From Acidobacteriaceae bacterium (lineage in GTDB: Bacteria > Acidobacteriota > Terriglobia > Terriglobales > Acidobacteriaceae), in the NCBI GenBank assembly GCA_021323655.1, contig JAJPKO010000053.1, positions 1-64,000 of the forward strand: a stretch of DNA of 64,000 nucleotides, read 5' to 3'. Below the pieces are notes generated by a model that had not been told where the DNA came from, ran no database searches, and saw nothing but the letters and a program-made list of their open reading frames with translations. Positions 43,660 to 53,621 of the stretch are shown here, piece by piece; within the stretch, counting starts at the first letter, position 1, and each line of letters begins with the position of its first letter. Position numbers and translations under genes: made by a program.

Positions 43660-46600
43660 GCAGTACCAGGTTCGTTTTCTTTATCTTCTTGCTGATGGCT
43701 CTCGCTGGCCCATGCATGCTGCGGGCCGAGCGGGCGGTTTCCTTCAACCTAAGCACCAGCCGCACGTTTTCACCAGACGAGAAGCCTTCGATCCACCTGT
43801 ATACGCATGACGTAGACGAACTGGAGTTCCGTGTATACCGCATCAACGACCCGGAGAAATTCCTTTCGGGGCTGCGCGACCTGCACAGTTTTGACAATGG
43901 CCAGCCGTGGGCGCCGAAAGAACAGATTGATGAGCGGACGTGGCTGGAGCGCTTCCATGACTGGAAGCACCACCTGTGGTTTCTGGTAAGGCAGTTCTTC
44001 CGCAACCAGTTTTCATATGAGACACGCGACCTGCTGCGCGCAAAGCAGGCATCGCTGGCACACCGGAGCCGCATTGTCGGCGTGGCGCAGTTTGCACAGA
44101 TCCCTCTGCTGAATGACCAGCAACTGGTGGCGCGCTGGCGGCAGGAAGTACCGCCGACCTACATCTCAGATTCGCAGGATTTGCCGATTGATCCACTGCC
44201 TGCGGGCTTTTATCTGGTGGAAGCCACCGATGGGCATTACAAGGCGTACACCGTACTGATGGTAAGCCGCATTGCGCTGGTCACCCGCACCAATGCCGGG
44301 CAGGTGCTGGCCTTTGTGGTAGACCGCCAGAGCGGAACGCCCGTTTCTCACGCGCAGGTAAAACTGGGCATTGGTGCGCAGGAGCAGGCCAGCGCTGAGA
44401 CCGATACCGACGGACTGGCGGAGCTTCGCGGCCCTGCCACGCAACAGGAGCGCGACAATATCTGGGTGCTCGCGTCCGTGGGCAAGGACGTGGCCGCTGT
44501 CACGCCGGCGAGCTATGCCTTCAGCGCGATGCAGGGTAACCACTGGGCGTCGTTCGTTTACACGGACAGGCCCGTGTACCGCCCGGGGCATACCGTCCAC
44601 TGGAAGGCGATTTTGCGCGAACGCGTGCAAAACCACCTGGAGCTGCCGAAAATCAGCACGATTCACGTCGTGGCATCGGACCAGGAAGACCACTCCGTTT
44701 TTGACAAGGAGCTGCCCGTTTCAAGAGATGGCACGGTGACGGGCGACATTACGCTGGCCAATAACGCTCCGCTTGGCTACTACACGATACGGCTGGGCGA
44801 TGTAACGGATGCAGCGGCAGGCAGCTTCCGCGTGGAGGAGTACAAGAAGCCGGAGTACCAGGTGCGCGTGCTGCCCACGAAAGCGCGTGTACTTCAGGGC
44901 GAAACAAACCAGGTAGTGATTGATTCGCGTTATTTCTTTGGCGAGCCGGTTGCGAATGCAGATGTGAAGTACCGAATCTACCATTCACCGCACTACTGGT
45001 GGGACGAAGGCGGGCCGGATGACAATGCCGGGGGCGCTCCGGCGGTGGGTGAAGATGAGCAGCAGCCTGACCTGGATGACTCGGAGCAGGAATCGGAACG
45101 GACGGGGAAGCTGGATGCGAATGGAAAGTTGACCATATCCGTTCCGACAAAGTTCGACTCCAGCGGCAAGCAGCGCATGGACGAGGACTTCACGATTGAG
45201 GCGGGAGTGACGGACGCTGCCAACCGCGAGATTACCGGGCGCGGGCGTTTTCTGGCCACATACGGGAGCTTCCGCATCCATGTAGAACCTACCAGCTACG
45301 CAGTTCGCGCTGGCGGCAATGCAAGCTTCCGCGTGACGGCGCTGGATTACGACAACAAGCCGGTGCAGACGCAGGTACACGTGCAGCTTGTCTATCGCCG
45401 ATGGGTGAACGGCAAGACCGAGACCACCAATGCCGGATCTACGAACGTGACTACAGACGCTCAGGGGCAGGCTACGGCTTCGCTCCCGGCACCGAATGCG
45501 GGCAGCGCGGAGATTGAAGCCACGGCGAACACTCCGGAACAGCGCACGGTGCGCGATTCAAGCTGGCTGTGGGTGATGGGCAATGGCGGAGAAGCCTGGT
45601 ACGGCAGCTCGCAGAACCTGCAGATTATCGCTGACAAAAAGACGTATGCGCCTGGAGATACGGCGCACCTCAGCATCATCTCTGAGGAGGAAAATTTCCA
45701 TGCACTGGTCGTGGCAGCCGGGTATTCGGTCGAGTTCAAAAAGGTGCTCTCTTCCGATGGCAAAACGCTGAGCTTTGATCTGCCGATTACCTCTGACTCG
45801 CAGCCGAACCTTGATGTAAGCGCGGTATTTATCCAGAACGGGCAGATGTATCAGGCGAACAAGCAGCTGAAGGTGCCTCCGGTGCAGGAGCAGTTGCAGG
45901 TGGAGATTGCTCCGGCGGGCCAGGTCTTTCAGCCGCAGCAGTCTGCCACTTACGACGTATACACGCGCGATTACCAAGGCAAGCCTGTCAGCGCTGACCT
46001 GAGCTTTGGGGTTGTGGATGAAGCGCTCTATTACCTTTATCCCGACATGAGCGGCGATATTGTGAAGCGGCTTTATCCGGAGCGATATGTTTATGCGCCG
46101 TTTGATTCTTCGCTCGAGTATTACTTCAGCGGCCGGGCGGGACTGAAATCACCCGCAATCGCGGAGCGGGAGTCACGCTATCGCCCGCAGCTTGCGCAGG
46201 TGAAGCCAGGAAACGATGTCGTGCAGCCGAAGGTGCGCAAGGCATTTCCTGACACGGCTTACTGGGTACCGAGCTTGCATACCGACTCGCAGGGTCATGC
46301 GCGCGTGAGCTTCAACTTCCCGGATTCGCTGACGACGTGGCGCACGACAGTCCGCGCTGTGACGCCTGACTCGAAGGCAGGAGCGGCGGTCAATCGCGTG
46401 CTGGTACGCAAGAACATCATTGTACGCATGGGCGCTCCTCGCTTTATGCGCAAGGGTGATGAGCTGACGATTCCGGTGATCGTCCATAACTATCTGGACC
46501 AGGCGAAGCAGATACAGCTCTCGCTTGAGGTCCATGGCCTCGATACAGTAGCGGGCTCGCCGCAGACGATCTCGGTCGCCAGCAAGGCGGACGGGACAGT

Positions 46601-48347
46601 GCTGTGGCGCGTGCACGCATCGCAGATTGGCACGGCCACGCTGCTGGCGAAGGCCCTGAGTACACAGGAGTCCGATGCGCTCGAAATCAGCTTCCCGGTT
46701 GGGCCTTCCGGCGTAGTGCAGAAGATCAATCAGCTTGGCTCGGTGGAAGACGTGAACGGGCAGGCCAGCACGACGATCAACTTCCCTGCGAATACAGACC
46801 CAGCGGCGCATAAGCTGCACATCGAGGTCAGCCCTTCGATTGCCGGCAGCATCTTCTCTGCGCTCGATTATCTGACGGCGTATCCCTATGGATGCACGGA
46901 GCAGACAATGTCGAGCTTCCTGCCCAATGTGATTATTGCCGAAACGCTAAAGAAGCTGAATCTGCCTTCGCGCGCAGACATGAACGATCTGGAACAGAAG
47001 GTGCGCGCCGGGCTTGACCGCCTTGTCGATTACCAGCACGACGACGGAGGCTGGGGATGGTGGAAGGAGGATGACAGCCGCGTCTTCATGACGGCCTATG
47101 TCGTCGGCGGAGTCGCACGCGCAAAGCAGACGTATGCCCTCGATGATGCAAAGCAACAGATGCTCCGTAAAGGTGTCGAGTATCTGCAAAAGGCCATTGC
47201 CGAGCACCCACGCATGGTTCCTGATTTGCGCGCGTATGTGATTTATGCGCTGACGGAAGCTGGCGCGAGCAATACCGGCGATTCACTGAATACGCTGTGG
47301 TCGCGCCGCAATGATCTGTCGGACGAAGGCCTTGCGCTTACCGGACTGGCGATGCTGCATAACTCTGATGGACGCGCTGCGCAGATTGCAAAGCTGCTTG
47401 AAGACAAGGCAAAGCGTGCTGGAACGCTGGCATACTGGCCGTCCAACTACAATCCGCTGCTTGATCTTTACTATGACAATGATGCGGAGAGCACGGCTTT
47501 TGCCATGCGCTTCCTGGCCCATGCGGACCCCAAAAATCTTCTGCTGCAACAGGCCGCACAATGGCTTGTGCTGAACCGCAACAGCGGATACTGGTGGGGC
47601 TCCACGGAGCAGACGGCGATGGTCATCTTCGGGCTTGCCGATTACCTGGCCGCCTCGCAGGAACTGAATGCTGATTTCGATGTGGAGGTGCTGGTGAATG
47701 GGCGTTCGGTCGCAAAACGCCACTTCAACTCGACCGATGCGGCCAATGGCGCCAGCCTTCAGGTAGACATTGCTGCCACAGACCTGCAGGAGCAAGGCAA
47801 CATCGTCCAGGTAGTGAAGCACGGGACGGGCCGCGCATACTGGTCAGCGCAGGGCGCATATTACTCGACTGAATCAAAACTGTACCAGAAGGGCAATCTG
47901 TCCCTGAACCTTACGCGCGATTACTTCAAGCTGGTTCCTGTGCAGAAGAAAGACCAGATCGTCTATCAGCTGCAGCCGCTGAAAGGCCCGGTCTGGCCCG
48001 GAGATGTTCTTGCCGTTCACATTGCCGTCAATGGATCACCCGTGAAATACCTGATGATCGAAGACCCTGTTCCTGCTGGCACTGAATTTATTCAGAACAG
48101 TGATAGTTACCATATCGTGGACCAGCCTGATACATGGCGCTACTGGTACACGCGTCAGGAGTTCCACGATGACCGCGCTGCCATGTTCGCGACTGAATTT
48201 GACAGTCGGCACGAATCCTTTTATCTGCTGAAGGTCGTCAACCCGGGAAGCTTCAGCATCAGTCCGGCGCGCGTTGAGCTGATGTATCAGCCTGGGGTAG
48301 AAGCCACGAGCGACGCACTGCATCTTGACGTGGAGGCCAGGCAATGA
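43632..48347 (+). CDS. Bacterial alpha-2-macroglobulin family protein (thioester type)
   Basis: 1571 residues starting at a GTG inside the DUF1175 gene. A signal peptide (FLLMALAGPCMLRA, then ER) precedes several beta-sandwich MG domains, an MG2-type stretch (YTDRPVYRPGHTVHWKAI at about 315), the bait region and the A2M core (DTAYWVPSLHTDSQGHARVSF near 875). The thioester motif PYGCTEQ is intact with Cys1088, followed by an alpha/alpha toroid. Bacterial A2Ms trap attacking proteases at the cell surface. PBP1C, the usual partner of one subgroup, is absent; instead DUF1175 and a membrane protein flank it, as in the YfaS type. Confidence 0.94.
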   Translation: MEHLARRRLSSTRFVFFIFLLMALAGPCMLRAERAVSFNLSTSRTFSPDEKPSIHLYTHDVDELEFRVYRINDPEKFLSGLRDLHSFDNGQPWAPKEQIDERTWLERFHDWKHHLWFLVRQFFRNQFSYETRDLLRAKQASLAHRSRIVGVAQFAQIPLLNDQQLVARWRQEVPPTYISDSQDLPIDPLPAGFYLVEATDGHYKAYTVLMVSRIALVTRTNAGQVLAFVVDRQSGTPVSHAQVKLGIGAQEQASAETDTDGLAELRGPATQQERDNIWVLASVGKDVAAVTPASYAFSAMQGNHWASFVYTDRPVYRPGHTVHWKAILRERVQNHLELPKISTIHVVASDQEDHSVFDKELPVSRDGTVTGDITLANNAPLGYYTIRLGDVTDAAAGSFRVEEYKKPEYQVRVLPTKARVLQGETNQVVIDSRYFFGEPVANADVKYRIYHSPHYWWDEGGPDDNAGGAPAVGEDEQQPDLDDSEQESERTGKLDANGKLTISVPTKFDSSGKQRMDEDFTIEAGVTDAANREITGRGRFLATYGSFRIHVEPTSYAVRAGGNASFRVTALDYDNKPVQTQVHVQLVYRRWVNGKTETTNAGSTNVTTDAQGQATASLPAPNAGSAEIEATANTPEQRTVRDSSWLWVMGNGGEAWYGSSQNLQIIADKKTYAPGDTAHLSIISEEENFHALVVAAGYSVEFKKVLSSDGKTLSFDLPITSDSQPNLDVSAVFIQNGQMYQANKQLKVPPVQEQLQVEIAPAGQVFQPQQSATYDVYTRDYQGKPVSADLSFGVVDEALYYLYPDMSGDIVKRLYPERYVYAPFDSSLEYYFSGRAGLKSPAIAERESRYRPQLAQVKPGNDVVQPKVRKAFPDTAYWVPSLHTDSQGHARVSFNFPDSLTTWRTTVRAVTPDSKAGAAVNRVLVRKNIIVRMGAPRFMRKGDELTIPVIVHNYLDQAKQIQLSLEVHGLDTVAGSPQTISVASKADGTVLWRVHASQIGTATLLAKALSTQESDALEISFPVGPSGVVQKINQLGSVEDVNGQASTTINFPANTDPAAHKLHIEVSPSIAGSIFSALDYLTAYPYGCTEQTMSSFLPNVIIAETLKKLNLPSRADMNDLEQKVRAGLDRLVDYQHDDGGWGWWKEDDSRVFMTAYVVGGVARAKQTYALDDAKQQMLRKGVEYLQKAIAEHPRMVPDLRAYVIYALTEAGASNTGDSLNTLWSRRNDLSDEGLALTGLAMLHNSDGRAAQIAKLLEDKAKRAGTLAYWPSNYNPLLDLYYDNDAESTAFAMRFLAHADPKNLLLQQAAQWLVLNRNSGYWWGSTEQTAMVIFGLADYLAASQELNADFDVEVLVNGRSVAKRHFNSTDAANGASLQVDIAATDLQEQGNIVQVVKHGTGRAYWSAQGAYYSTESKLYQKGNLSLNLTRDYFKLVPVQKKDQIVYQLQPLKGPVWPGDVLAVHIAVNGSPVKYLMIEDPVPAGTEFIQNSDSYHIVDQPDTWRYWYTRQEFHDDRAAMFATEFDSRHESFYLLKVVNPGSFSISPARVELMYQPGVEATSDALHLDVEARQ

Positions 48348-49069
48348 TCAGACCAAAGTTCCACACCGGGGTCTTCTGGCTGCAATGGATTGGAAACCTC
48401 CTGCTCATCCTGCCCTGCTTTGCGTGGCTCCAGATCCCTGATTCGCATGTCTGGCAGTTCGCGTTCTCGATCGTCTCTGCCATCGTGCTGATCGTGGCGT
48501 TTCTCTGGCTGTATTCACATACTTTCAGAAGCTTGTACAAAGCCGGGACTGCCGCGCCCGTCTGGCAGCGATGGCTGGTGCTGATCATTGTCATCCTTGT
48601 TGGCTATCTGTTGCTGCAGGGGCTGGGTGTTCTCCGCAGCCATGAGTCTCTGTACGCCGGATACTGGAACTCAAAACTCTCGGCTGGAATGCGCACCTTC
48701 TTCACCTTCCCTCGGCTGGTGAGCTGGCAGGACCACTTCTACGACTTTCTGCAATGGCTTTTCGCGGCACTCCTGCTCCCCATGGCATTTGTAGGCGCCG
48801 GATTGGGCCTGCACAATGAGCGCTGGAAGGAGACGGGCCGCGTCTACCGCAGGATTGGGTATTGGGTCTTTGCGCTGGCCGCTGCTTTTGTCGGTACGTG
48901 GCTGACGGCGCTTCTGGTTGGATGGAAGCCCACGGGTAAACCAGCAGCTGAGATCGTCAGCGTGCTCCTGCGTGTGGGTATGGCGTATACGCTGGACATC
49001 ATTCTCTGGGTGTTGGTGCTTGGGGTGGTCGCGGGTTACCTTGAGACGCCAAGACCGGATGAAGACTGA
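48344..49069 (+). CDS. Polytopic membrane protein, third gene of the A2M operon
   Basis: 241 residues, about six hydrophobic segments (WIGNLLLILPCFAWL, IVSAIVLIVAFLWLY, WLVLIIVILVGYLLL and others). The ATG overlaps the stop of the macroglobulin gene (ATGA), so it is translationally coupled. I do not recognise a family. From context it may anchor or help export the macroglobulin or the DUF1175 protein. A dispersed repeat follows the gene at 49081. Confidence 0.78.
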   Translation: MIRPKFHTGVFWLQWIGNLLLILPCFAWLQIPDSHVWQFAFSIVSAIVLIVAFLWLYSHTFRSLYKAGTAAPVWQRWLVLIIVILVGYLLLQGLGVLRSHESLYAGYWNSKLSAGMRTFFTFPRLVSWQDHFYDFLQWLFAALLLPMAFVGAGLGLHNERWKETGRVYRRIGYWVFALAAAFVGTWLTALLVGWKPTGKPAAEIVSVLLRVGMAYTLDIILWVLVLGVVAGYLETPRPDED

Positions 49070-49080
49070 CATCCTGCAAA

Positions 49081-49148
49081 GGGTTGTTGCTGCGCAACAA
49101 ATCGCATCGCAATGCGCAATGCGGTTCCTTTGCTCCGCTCAGGATGAC
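49081..49148 (+). repeat. Dispersed intergenic repeat, copy 2
   Basis: Same element as 2815-2879, read on the plus strand: GGGTTGTTG, TGCGCAACAAATCGCA, a GC stem with TCGCAATGCG, and GGTTCCTTTGCTCCGCTCA. It follows the A2M operon, and its right end runs into GGTGGGGCACCCC (49178-49190), a flank like that of the palindromic repeats. Confidence 0.7.
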
Positions 49149-49190
49149 GCGGTTTGTACGCGCATCGTAAATCCTGGTGGGGCACCCCGC

Positions 49191-50795
49191 TCAATGCACT
49201 GCAATTTCGCCGCCGCCACCGGGTTTATTTCGGCGCAGCAGCAGGCTCAGCGGAATCATAACCAGCGAGGCCGCGCACAGGATGAAATACATGTCTTTAT
49301 AGGCCAGCGTCTGCACCTGCCGCAGCAGTTCATTGTAGATCCGGCCCTGCGCCAGAAAATCAGCGTTGGCTGACCCGGCGCTGGCTGCCAGTGTGCTGCT
49401 CATCGCACTCACCTGTCCCTGAAGGTTTGCGCTGGAAGGCGTGAGGTGCTTCAGCATCTGGTTATGGTGGAACTGTCCCAGTTCAGTGATGCCGGCATTG
49501 GTAAGAGAGATGAGAATGCTGCCGCCGATATTGCGCACAAAGTTGATGAGGCCCGAGACCTGATTGTTCTTCTCCACCGGCAGTCCAAAATATGCGGCCG
49601 TGGTAATGGAAATAAAGACAAACGGTATGGCGAAGATCTGGACGATTCTCAGCCAGGAAGCCATGCCGAAGCTCAGGCCAAGGTTGATACGTGTTGCCGT
49701 GAAGTAATAGGAGAAGGCAAAGCAGGTAAACCCAAACAGAATGATGTTGCGTGCTGGAAAGCGGCTGACCGCCTGTCCGGCGAGCGGCATCATCACGAGC
49801 AGAACCAGTCCTCCGGCAGAAAGTGACAGGCCAGCGATGGTCGCAGTGTATCCAAGCTGGGCCTGCAAAAACTGTGGCTGCAGAACGGTGGTTGCATTCA
49901 GCAATCCACCGGTGAAGAGCATCAGGAAGCAGCACGTGGCGAAGTTCCTGTTCTTGAAGAGGCGCAGCTCCATGACGGGGTTCTTCGCAAACCACTCCCA
50001 CAACAGCAGCGCTGCGAATGAAACTACAAACGTGATGCCAAAGAAGCGGATGAAATCAGACTGGAACCAGTCCTTCTCTTCGCCTTTGTCCAGTGTGATC
50101 TGCAACGCGGCCATGGAGATAATCAGCAGCGTGATGCCCAAGCCGTCCACATGACGCAGGCGATTGCGATCGGCCTTGATCCACGGCGGGTCATCCACCA
50201 TCCGCTGTACAAGCGTGAGCGCCAGAATGCCGACCGGGATGTTGATGTAGAAGATCCAGTGCCAGCTGTAGTTATCGGTGATCCAGCCGCCAAGGGTAGG
50301 GCCAATGGATGGCGCGAGAATGGCGACGATACCGTAGAGGGCGAAAGCCAGACCGCGCTTGGAAGGCTCAAATGAGTCGGCCATGATGGCCTGCGCCATA
50401 GGTTGCAGGCCACCGCCGCCGGTCCCTTGCAATACGCGTGCAATCAGGAGAAATCCAAGGGTTGGCGCAATGCCGCAGAGAAAGGAGCTGAGCGTGAAGA
50501 TGGTGATGCAGAACATGAAGAAGTTCTTGCGGCCCATGACGCTCGCGGCCCATCCACCCATGGGCAGGACAACAGCATTGGAGACAAGATAGGCCGTGAG
50601 TACCCAGGTGCTTTCATCCTGGCTGGCGCCCAGGCTGCCGGCAATGTGCGGAAGCGCAACGTTTGCAATGGAAGTGTCCAGCACCTCCATAAACGCGGCA
50701 AGGGCCACCGTGGCAGCAATGGCCCAGGGGTTGGCACGAGGATGCCACCTTTCCATTGCGACAAGTTTGGATTGTGCCAGGGTTTGCGTCGCCAT
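49191..50795 (-). CDS. DHA2-family multidrug efflux MFS transporter (EmrB/QacA type)
   Basis: 534 residues with 14 membrane segments. It opens with the DHA2 blocks VALAAFMEVLDTSIANVALPHIAG and WVLTAYLVSNAVVLPMGGWAA, then the motif-A-like GWAASVMGRKNFF. EmrB-type pumps extrude hydrophobic drugs with an EmrA-type adaptor; no adaptor gene is adjacent. The C-terminus is basic. Starts at 50795; no obvious ribosome site. Substrates cannot be predicted. Confidence 0.92.
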   Translation of the reverse strand: MATQTLAQSKLVAMERWHPRANPWAIAATVALAAFMEVLDTSIANVALPHIAGSLGASQDESTWVLTAYLVSNAVVLPMGGWAASVMGRKNFFMFCITIFTLSSFLCGIAPTLGFLLIARVLQGTGGGGLQPMAQAIMADSFEPSKRGLAFALYGIVAILAPSIGPTLGGWITDNYSWHWIFYINIPVGILALTLVQRMVDDPPWIKADRNRLRHVDGLGITLLIISMAALQITLDKGEEKDWFQSDFIRFFGITFVVSFAALLLWEWFAKNPVMELRLFKNRNFATCCFLMLFTGGLLNATTVLQPQFLQAQLGYTATIAGLSLSAGGLVLLVMMPLAGQAVSRFPARNIILFGFTCFAFSYYFTATRINLGLSFGMASWLRIVQIFAIPFVFISITTAAYFGLPVEKNNQVSGLINFVRNIGGSILISLTNAGITELGQFHHNQMLKHLTPSSANLQGQVSAMSSTLAASAGSANADFLAQGRIYNELLRQVQTLAYKDMYFILCAASLVMIPLSLLLRRNKPGGGGEIAVH

Positions 50796-50903
50796 TCTTT
50801 GCTTATCTTTTCGTCAGAACTTCAATAGATGCGCCAAACAACTGTGATGACGCAAAGGATGGCCTAAAAAGCAGTGAAATTGCAAAGTATTTTTTATCGG
50901 AGT

Positions 50904-52004
50904 TCAGGGCACCGAATTTCTGTCTGTCGCATCGCTCACCGCCCAATAACTGGTCCGGGCAATTACATGCGCGCTGTAGTCATCATTCAGCTTTACTTCA
51001 ATGCGGTGCAGGCCCGGAGTGAGGTCTGAAGGGCGAAAACTCAAAATATAGCGGTTGCGCGCATGGCTTGCCATTTCTGCAACCCGGTCCTCAAACCCCT
51101 TTTCTTTTGTAAAGGCCGCGGACTCACCACCGCTCATCACTGCCATTTCGCGCGCCGCGTTCTTTTTTACCGCAGCGACCGCCATCATAAGCGGAGCAAG
51201 CACGTTGATGCCTGCTCCTCCCTCTGCATTCCCTTTGCCCCACTCCATCAGCCCCGCCTTTGTGGGAGAAAATGTGAGGCTAAGAACCAGCGTATTGCTT
51301 GTGCCGATGCGCTCCACCAGGTCCTGCGCACTGTAGCGCTTGCTGCCGTGGTCGCGCGATTCGCTGATAAGAAGCAGAATGCGGCGGTGGTCGGGCGGCT
51401 GGTGCTCCAGCAGGTCAACGGAATAGCCAACGGCATCGAGAATCGCTGCTCCGCCATCTCCTGGACGGAGCTGCTGCAACCTCTCCGTAATTGTGCTGGT
51501 GTCGCGCGTAAAACCTTCCAGATATACAGGCTTCGAGTCAAAGACCACCAGCGCCGCCTCTCCGCGCTCGCCAGCGGTAAACAGATCAAGCAGCGGACCC
51601 AGCCGCGCATACTTGTCAAACTCCAGCCCTGCGGAGCGTCCGCGCTGAATGCACACCACAAGTGAGACAGGCTGCGCATCCAGATCATCATCCACATGAA
51701 TGTTCTGCCTGACGCCGTTGTCTTCCAGCGTGAAGTCCTTCTGCGTCAGCCCATAGACAATCTCACCTGTAGATTTTTCAACCAGCGTAGGCACGAGCAC
51801 CACACTGGTGTTCACACGAATAGTAGGCGGCGGCTCCGGCAGTGGCGGATTCTGCGCAGGCTGCTGTTGCCGCTGCTGAGGGGCGCTCGCCGGCTCTCCC
51901 GGAAACGGCTCCTGCGCGGCGCATGCCAGTGTGACTGCCGTGAGCCAGCAAAGGAAAGATGCCCGGCTGAGAAAAGAAAGCATTTGATTCACAGAGTAAC
52001 GCAT
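50904..52004 (-). CDS. VWFA-related secreted protein
   Basis: 366 residues with a signal peptide (LCWLTAVTLACA, then AQ) and a proline/glutamine-rich linker. The domain of acidobacterial VWFA-related proteins follows: TIRVNTSVVLVPTLVEKSTGEIV, GLTQKDFTLEDNGVRQNI, and a VWA fold in which the MIDAS-like segment reads VCIQRGRSAG rather than DxSxS. The C-terminus YILSFRPSDLTPGLHRIEVKL is conserved in the group. These proteins are abundant in Acidobacteria; their partners are not known. The missing MIDAS Asp suggests metal-independent binding. Confidence 0.85.
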   Translation of the reverse strand: MRYSVNQMLSFLSRASFLCWLTAVTLACAAQEPFPGEPASAPQQRQQQPAQNPPLPEPPPTIRVNTSVVLVPTLVEKSTGEIVYGLTQKDFTLEDNGVRQNIHVDDDLDAQPVSLVVCIQRGRSAGLEFDKYARLGPLLDLFTAGERGEAALVVFDSKPVYLEGFTRDTSTITERLQQLRPGDGGAAILDAVGYSVDLLEHQPPDHRRILLLISESRDHGSKRYSAQDLVERIGTSNTLVLSLTFSPTKAGLMEWGKGNAEGGAGINVLAPLMMAVAAVKKNAAREMAVMSGGESAAFTKEKGFEDRVAEMASHARNRYILSFRPSDLTPGLHRIEVKLNDDYSAHVIARTSYWAVSDATDRNSVP

Positions 52005-52046
52005 GCAGCAGCAAGGACACCGCCCCGCTCCCTTACACTAAAAGTT

Positions 52047-53549
52047 ATGAGAACCGCACTGCAATCCGGCAACGCCGCCGGAACGGAAACCGAACTCCTC
52101 GTCGTATTCACCGTTGATGCTGCCAGCACCAAAGATGGAAAACCAGAGATTACGCTTCTGACGGAAGAACCAGCTGTGCAACAGGCCGCCGCTCCATTTC
52201 TGACCAGCGGAGAATTTTCAAGTAATCCAAATGAAACCCTGCTGCTGCATGCTCCGCAGGGACTAAAAGCGAAGCGCCTGCTTCTTGTAGGGCTGGGAAA
52301 AGCTGCGAAAGCCACCATCCACCACCTTCGCTGCGCGGCCGGAACAGCAGTACGTTTCGCCAAACAGCGCAAGTTGCGCGGACTTTTTTTCATCGCACCC
52401 GCAGGTCAGGTATTTACGGGCGCCACAGAACGGGCCATTGTGGAAGGAGCAATTCTCGCCGACTTCGATCCGGACACGTACCGCAGCGACCGCAAGGACC
52501 AGAGCGTTCAGTCGCTCACCATCATCATTGCTGCCAGCGCGGACCACAAGGCCGCCGAAGAGGCGCTGCGCGAAGGCACAGTAATTGCTGAATCGCAGAA
52601 CTTTACCCGCTCGCTGGTGAACGAGCCGGGGAACCGTCTTACTCCTGCCATCTTTGGCCAGAGGGCCGCGGAAATGGCGCGCGAAGCTGGCCTGAAGTGC
52701 GAAGTATACGGCGCGGAAAAACTGCATGAACTGAAGATGGGTGCATTCTGGAGCGTTGCGCAGGGTTCGGATGAACCGCCTGCACTGATCGTGGTGACGT
52801 ATGAGCCGGAAGGCGCTGCGGAAAGGCCTGTGCTCGGACTGGTTGGCAAAGGCATTACGTTTGATACGGGCGGAATTTCCATCAAACCTTCTGACAACAT
52901 GGAGAAGATGAAGTATGACATGGCCGGAGGCGCAGCCATGCTCGGCGCAATGCGGGCCATCGCGCAACTGAAGCCAAAGGTAAAAGTGATTGCCGTGGTC
53001 TGCGCTACGGAAAACATGCCTTCCGGCAAGGCGCAGAAGCCGGGAGACGTGCAGATCGCCATGTCCGGCAAGAGCATTGAGATTATCAATACCGATGCGG
53101 AGGGCCGTCTCGTTCTGGCCGATGGTCTTGCGTACGCAAAGCAGCTTGGGGCAACGCACCTGATTGATGCTGCAACACTCACCGGAGCAGTCGCCGTGGC
53201 CCTTGGACAAATCAATGCAGGCGTCTTCTCCAATAATGAAGAGACGTATCAGCGCTTCAGCAATGCAGTGTCGAAAACAGGTGAGCGCTTCTGGCGTCTC
53301 CCGCTCGAAGAAGAGTACCGCGACCTTATCCGTTCCGATATTGCCGACATCAAGAACACCGGAGGACGTTACGGTGGCGCCATCACTGCAGCAATGTTCC
53401 TGAAGGAATTTGCCGAAGATACTCCGTGGATCCATCTCGATATCGCGAGTATGGCGTGGCTGGATGATGCGAAGCCCTGGATCGCCAAAGGACCAACAGG
53501 GGTGGCTGTGCGGAGCATCATCGAGTGGGTGAGGAGCTACGCTGAATAG
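52047..53549 (+). CDS. pepA: Leucyl aminopeptidase (M17 family, PepA)
   Basis: 500 residues from the ATG at 52047; upstream in-frame codons are antisense to the VWA gene. The C-terminal catalytic half has two metal-binding segments: VGKGITFDTGGISIKP and the family signature NTDAEGRL at about 348-355. These M17 enzymes remove N-terminal residues from peptides in the cytoplasm and form hexamers. The N-terminal half is divergent as usual. A palindromic repeat lies 33 bases after the stop. Confidence 0.94.
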   Translation: MRTALQSGNAAGTETELLVVFTVDAASTKDGKPEITLLTEEPAVQQAAAPFLTSGEFSSNPNETLLLHAPQGLKAKRLLLVGLGKAAKATIHHLRCAAGTAVRFAKQRKLRGLFFIAPAGQVFTGATERAIVEGAILADFDPDTYRSDRKDQSVQSLTIIIAASADHKAAEEALREGTVIAESQNFTRSLVNEPGNRLTPAIFGQRAAEMAREAGLKCEVYGAEKLHELKMGAFWSVAQGSDEPPALIVVTYEPEGAAERPVLGLVGKGITFDTGGISIKPSDNMEKMKYDMAGGAAMLGAMRAIAQLKPKVKVIAVVCATENMPSGKAQKPGDVQIAMSGKSIEIINTDAEGRLVLADGLAYAKQLGATHLIDAATLTGAVAVALGQINAGVFSNNEETYQRFSNAVSKTGERFWRLPLEEEYRDLIRSDIADIKNTGGRYGGAITAAMFLKEFAEDTPWIHLDIASMAWLDDAKPWIAKGPTGVAVRSIIEWVRSYAE

Positions 53550-53581
53550 CCGGAATAGCCGGCCCAAACGCACATTCTCGG

Positions 53582-53615
53582 CACCCCATACAGCCTTGTT
53601 CGGCTTGTGGGGGTG
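53582..53615. repeat. Palindromic intergenic repeat, imperfect
   Basis: CACCCC at 53582 pairs with GGGGTG ending at 53615, with an inner ACAGCC/GGCTTGT stem around TTGTTC. The left flank GGCACCCCA resembles the flank of the other palindromic repeats. It lies between the convergent pepA and PfpI-type genes and could also serve as a bidirectional terminator. Confidence 0.5.
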
Positions 53616-53621
53616 TTCCAA

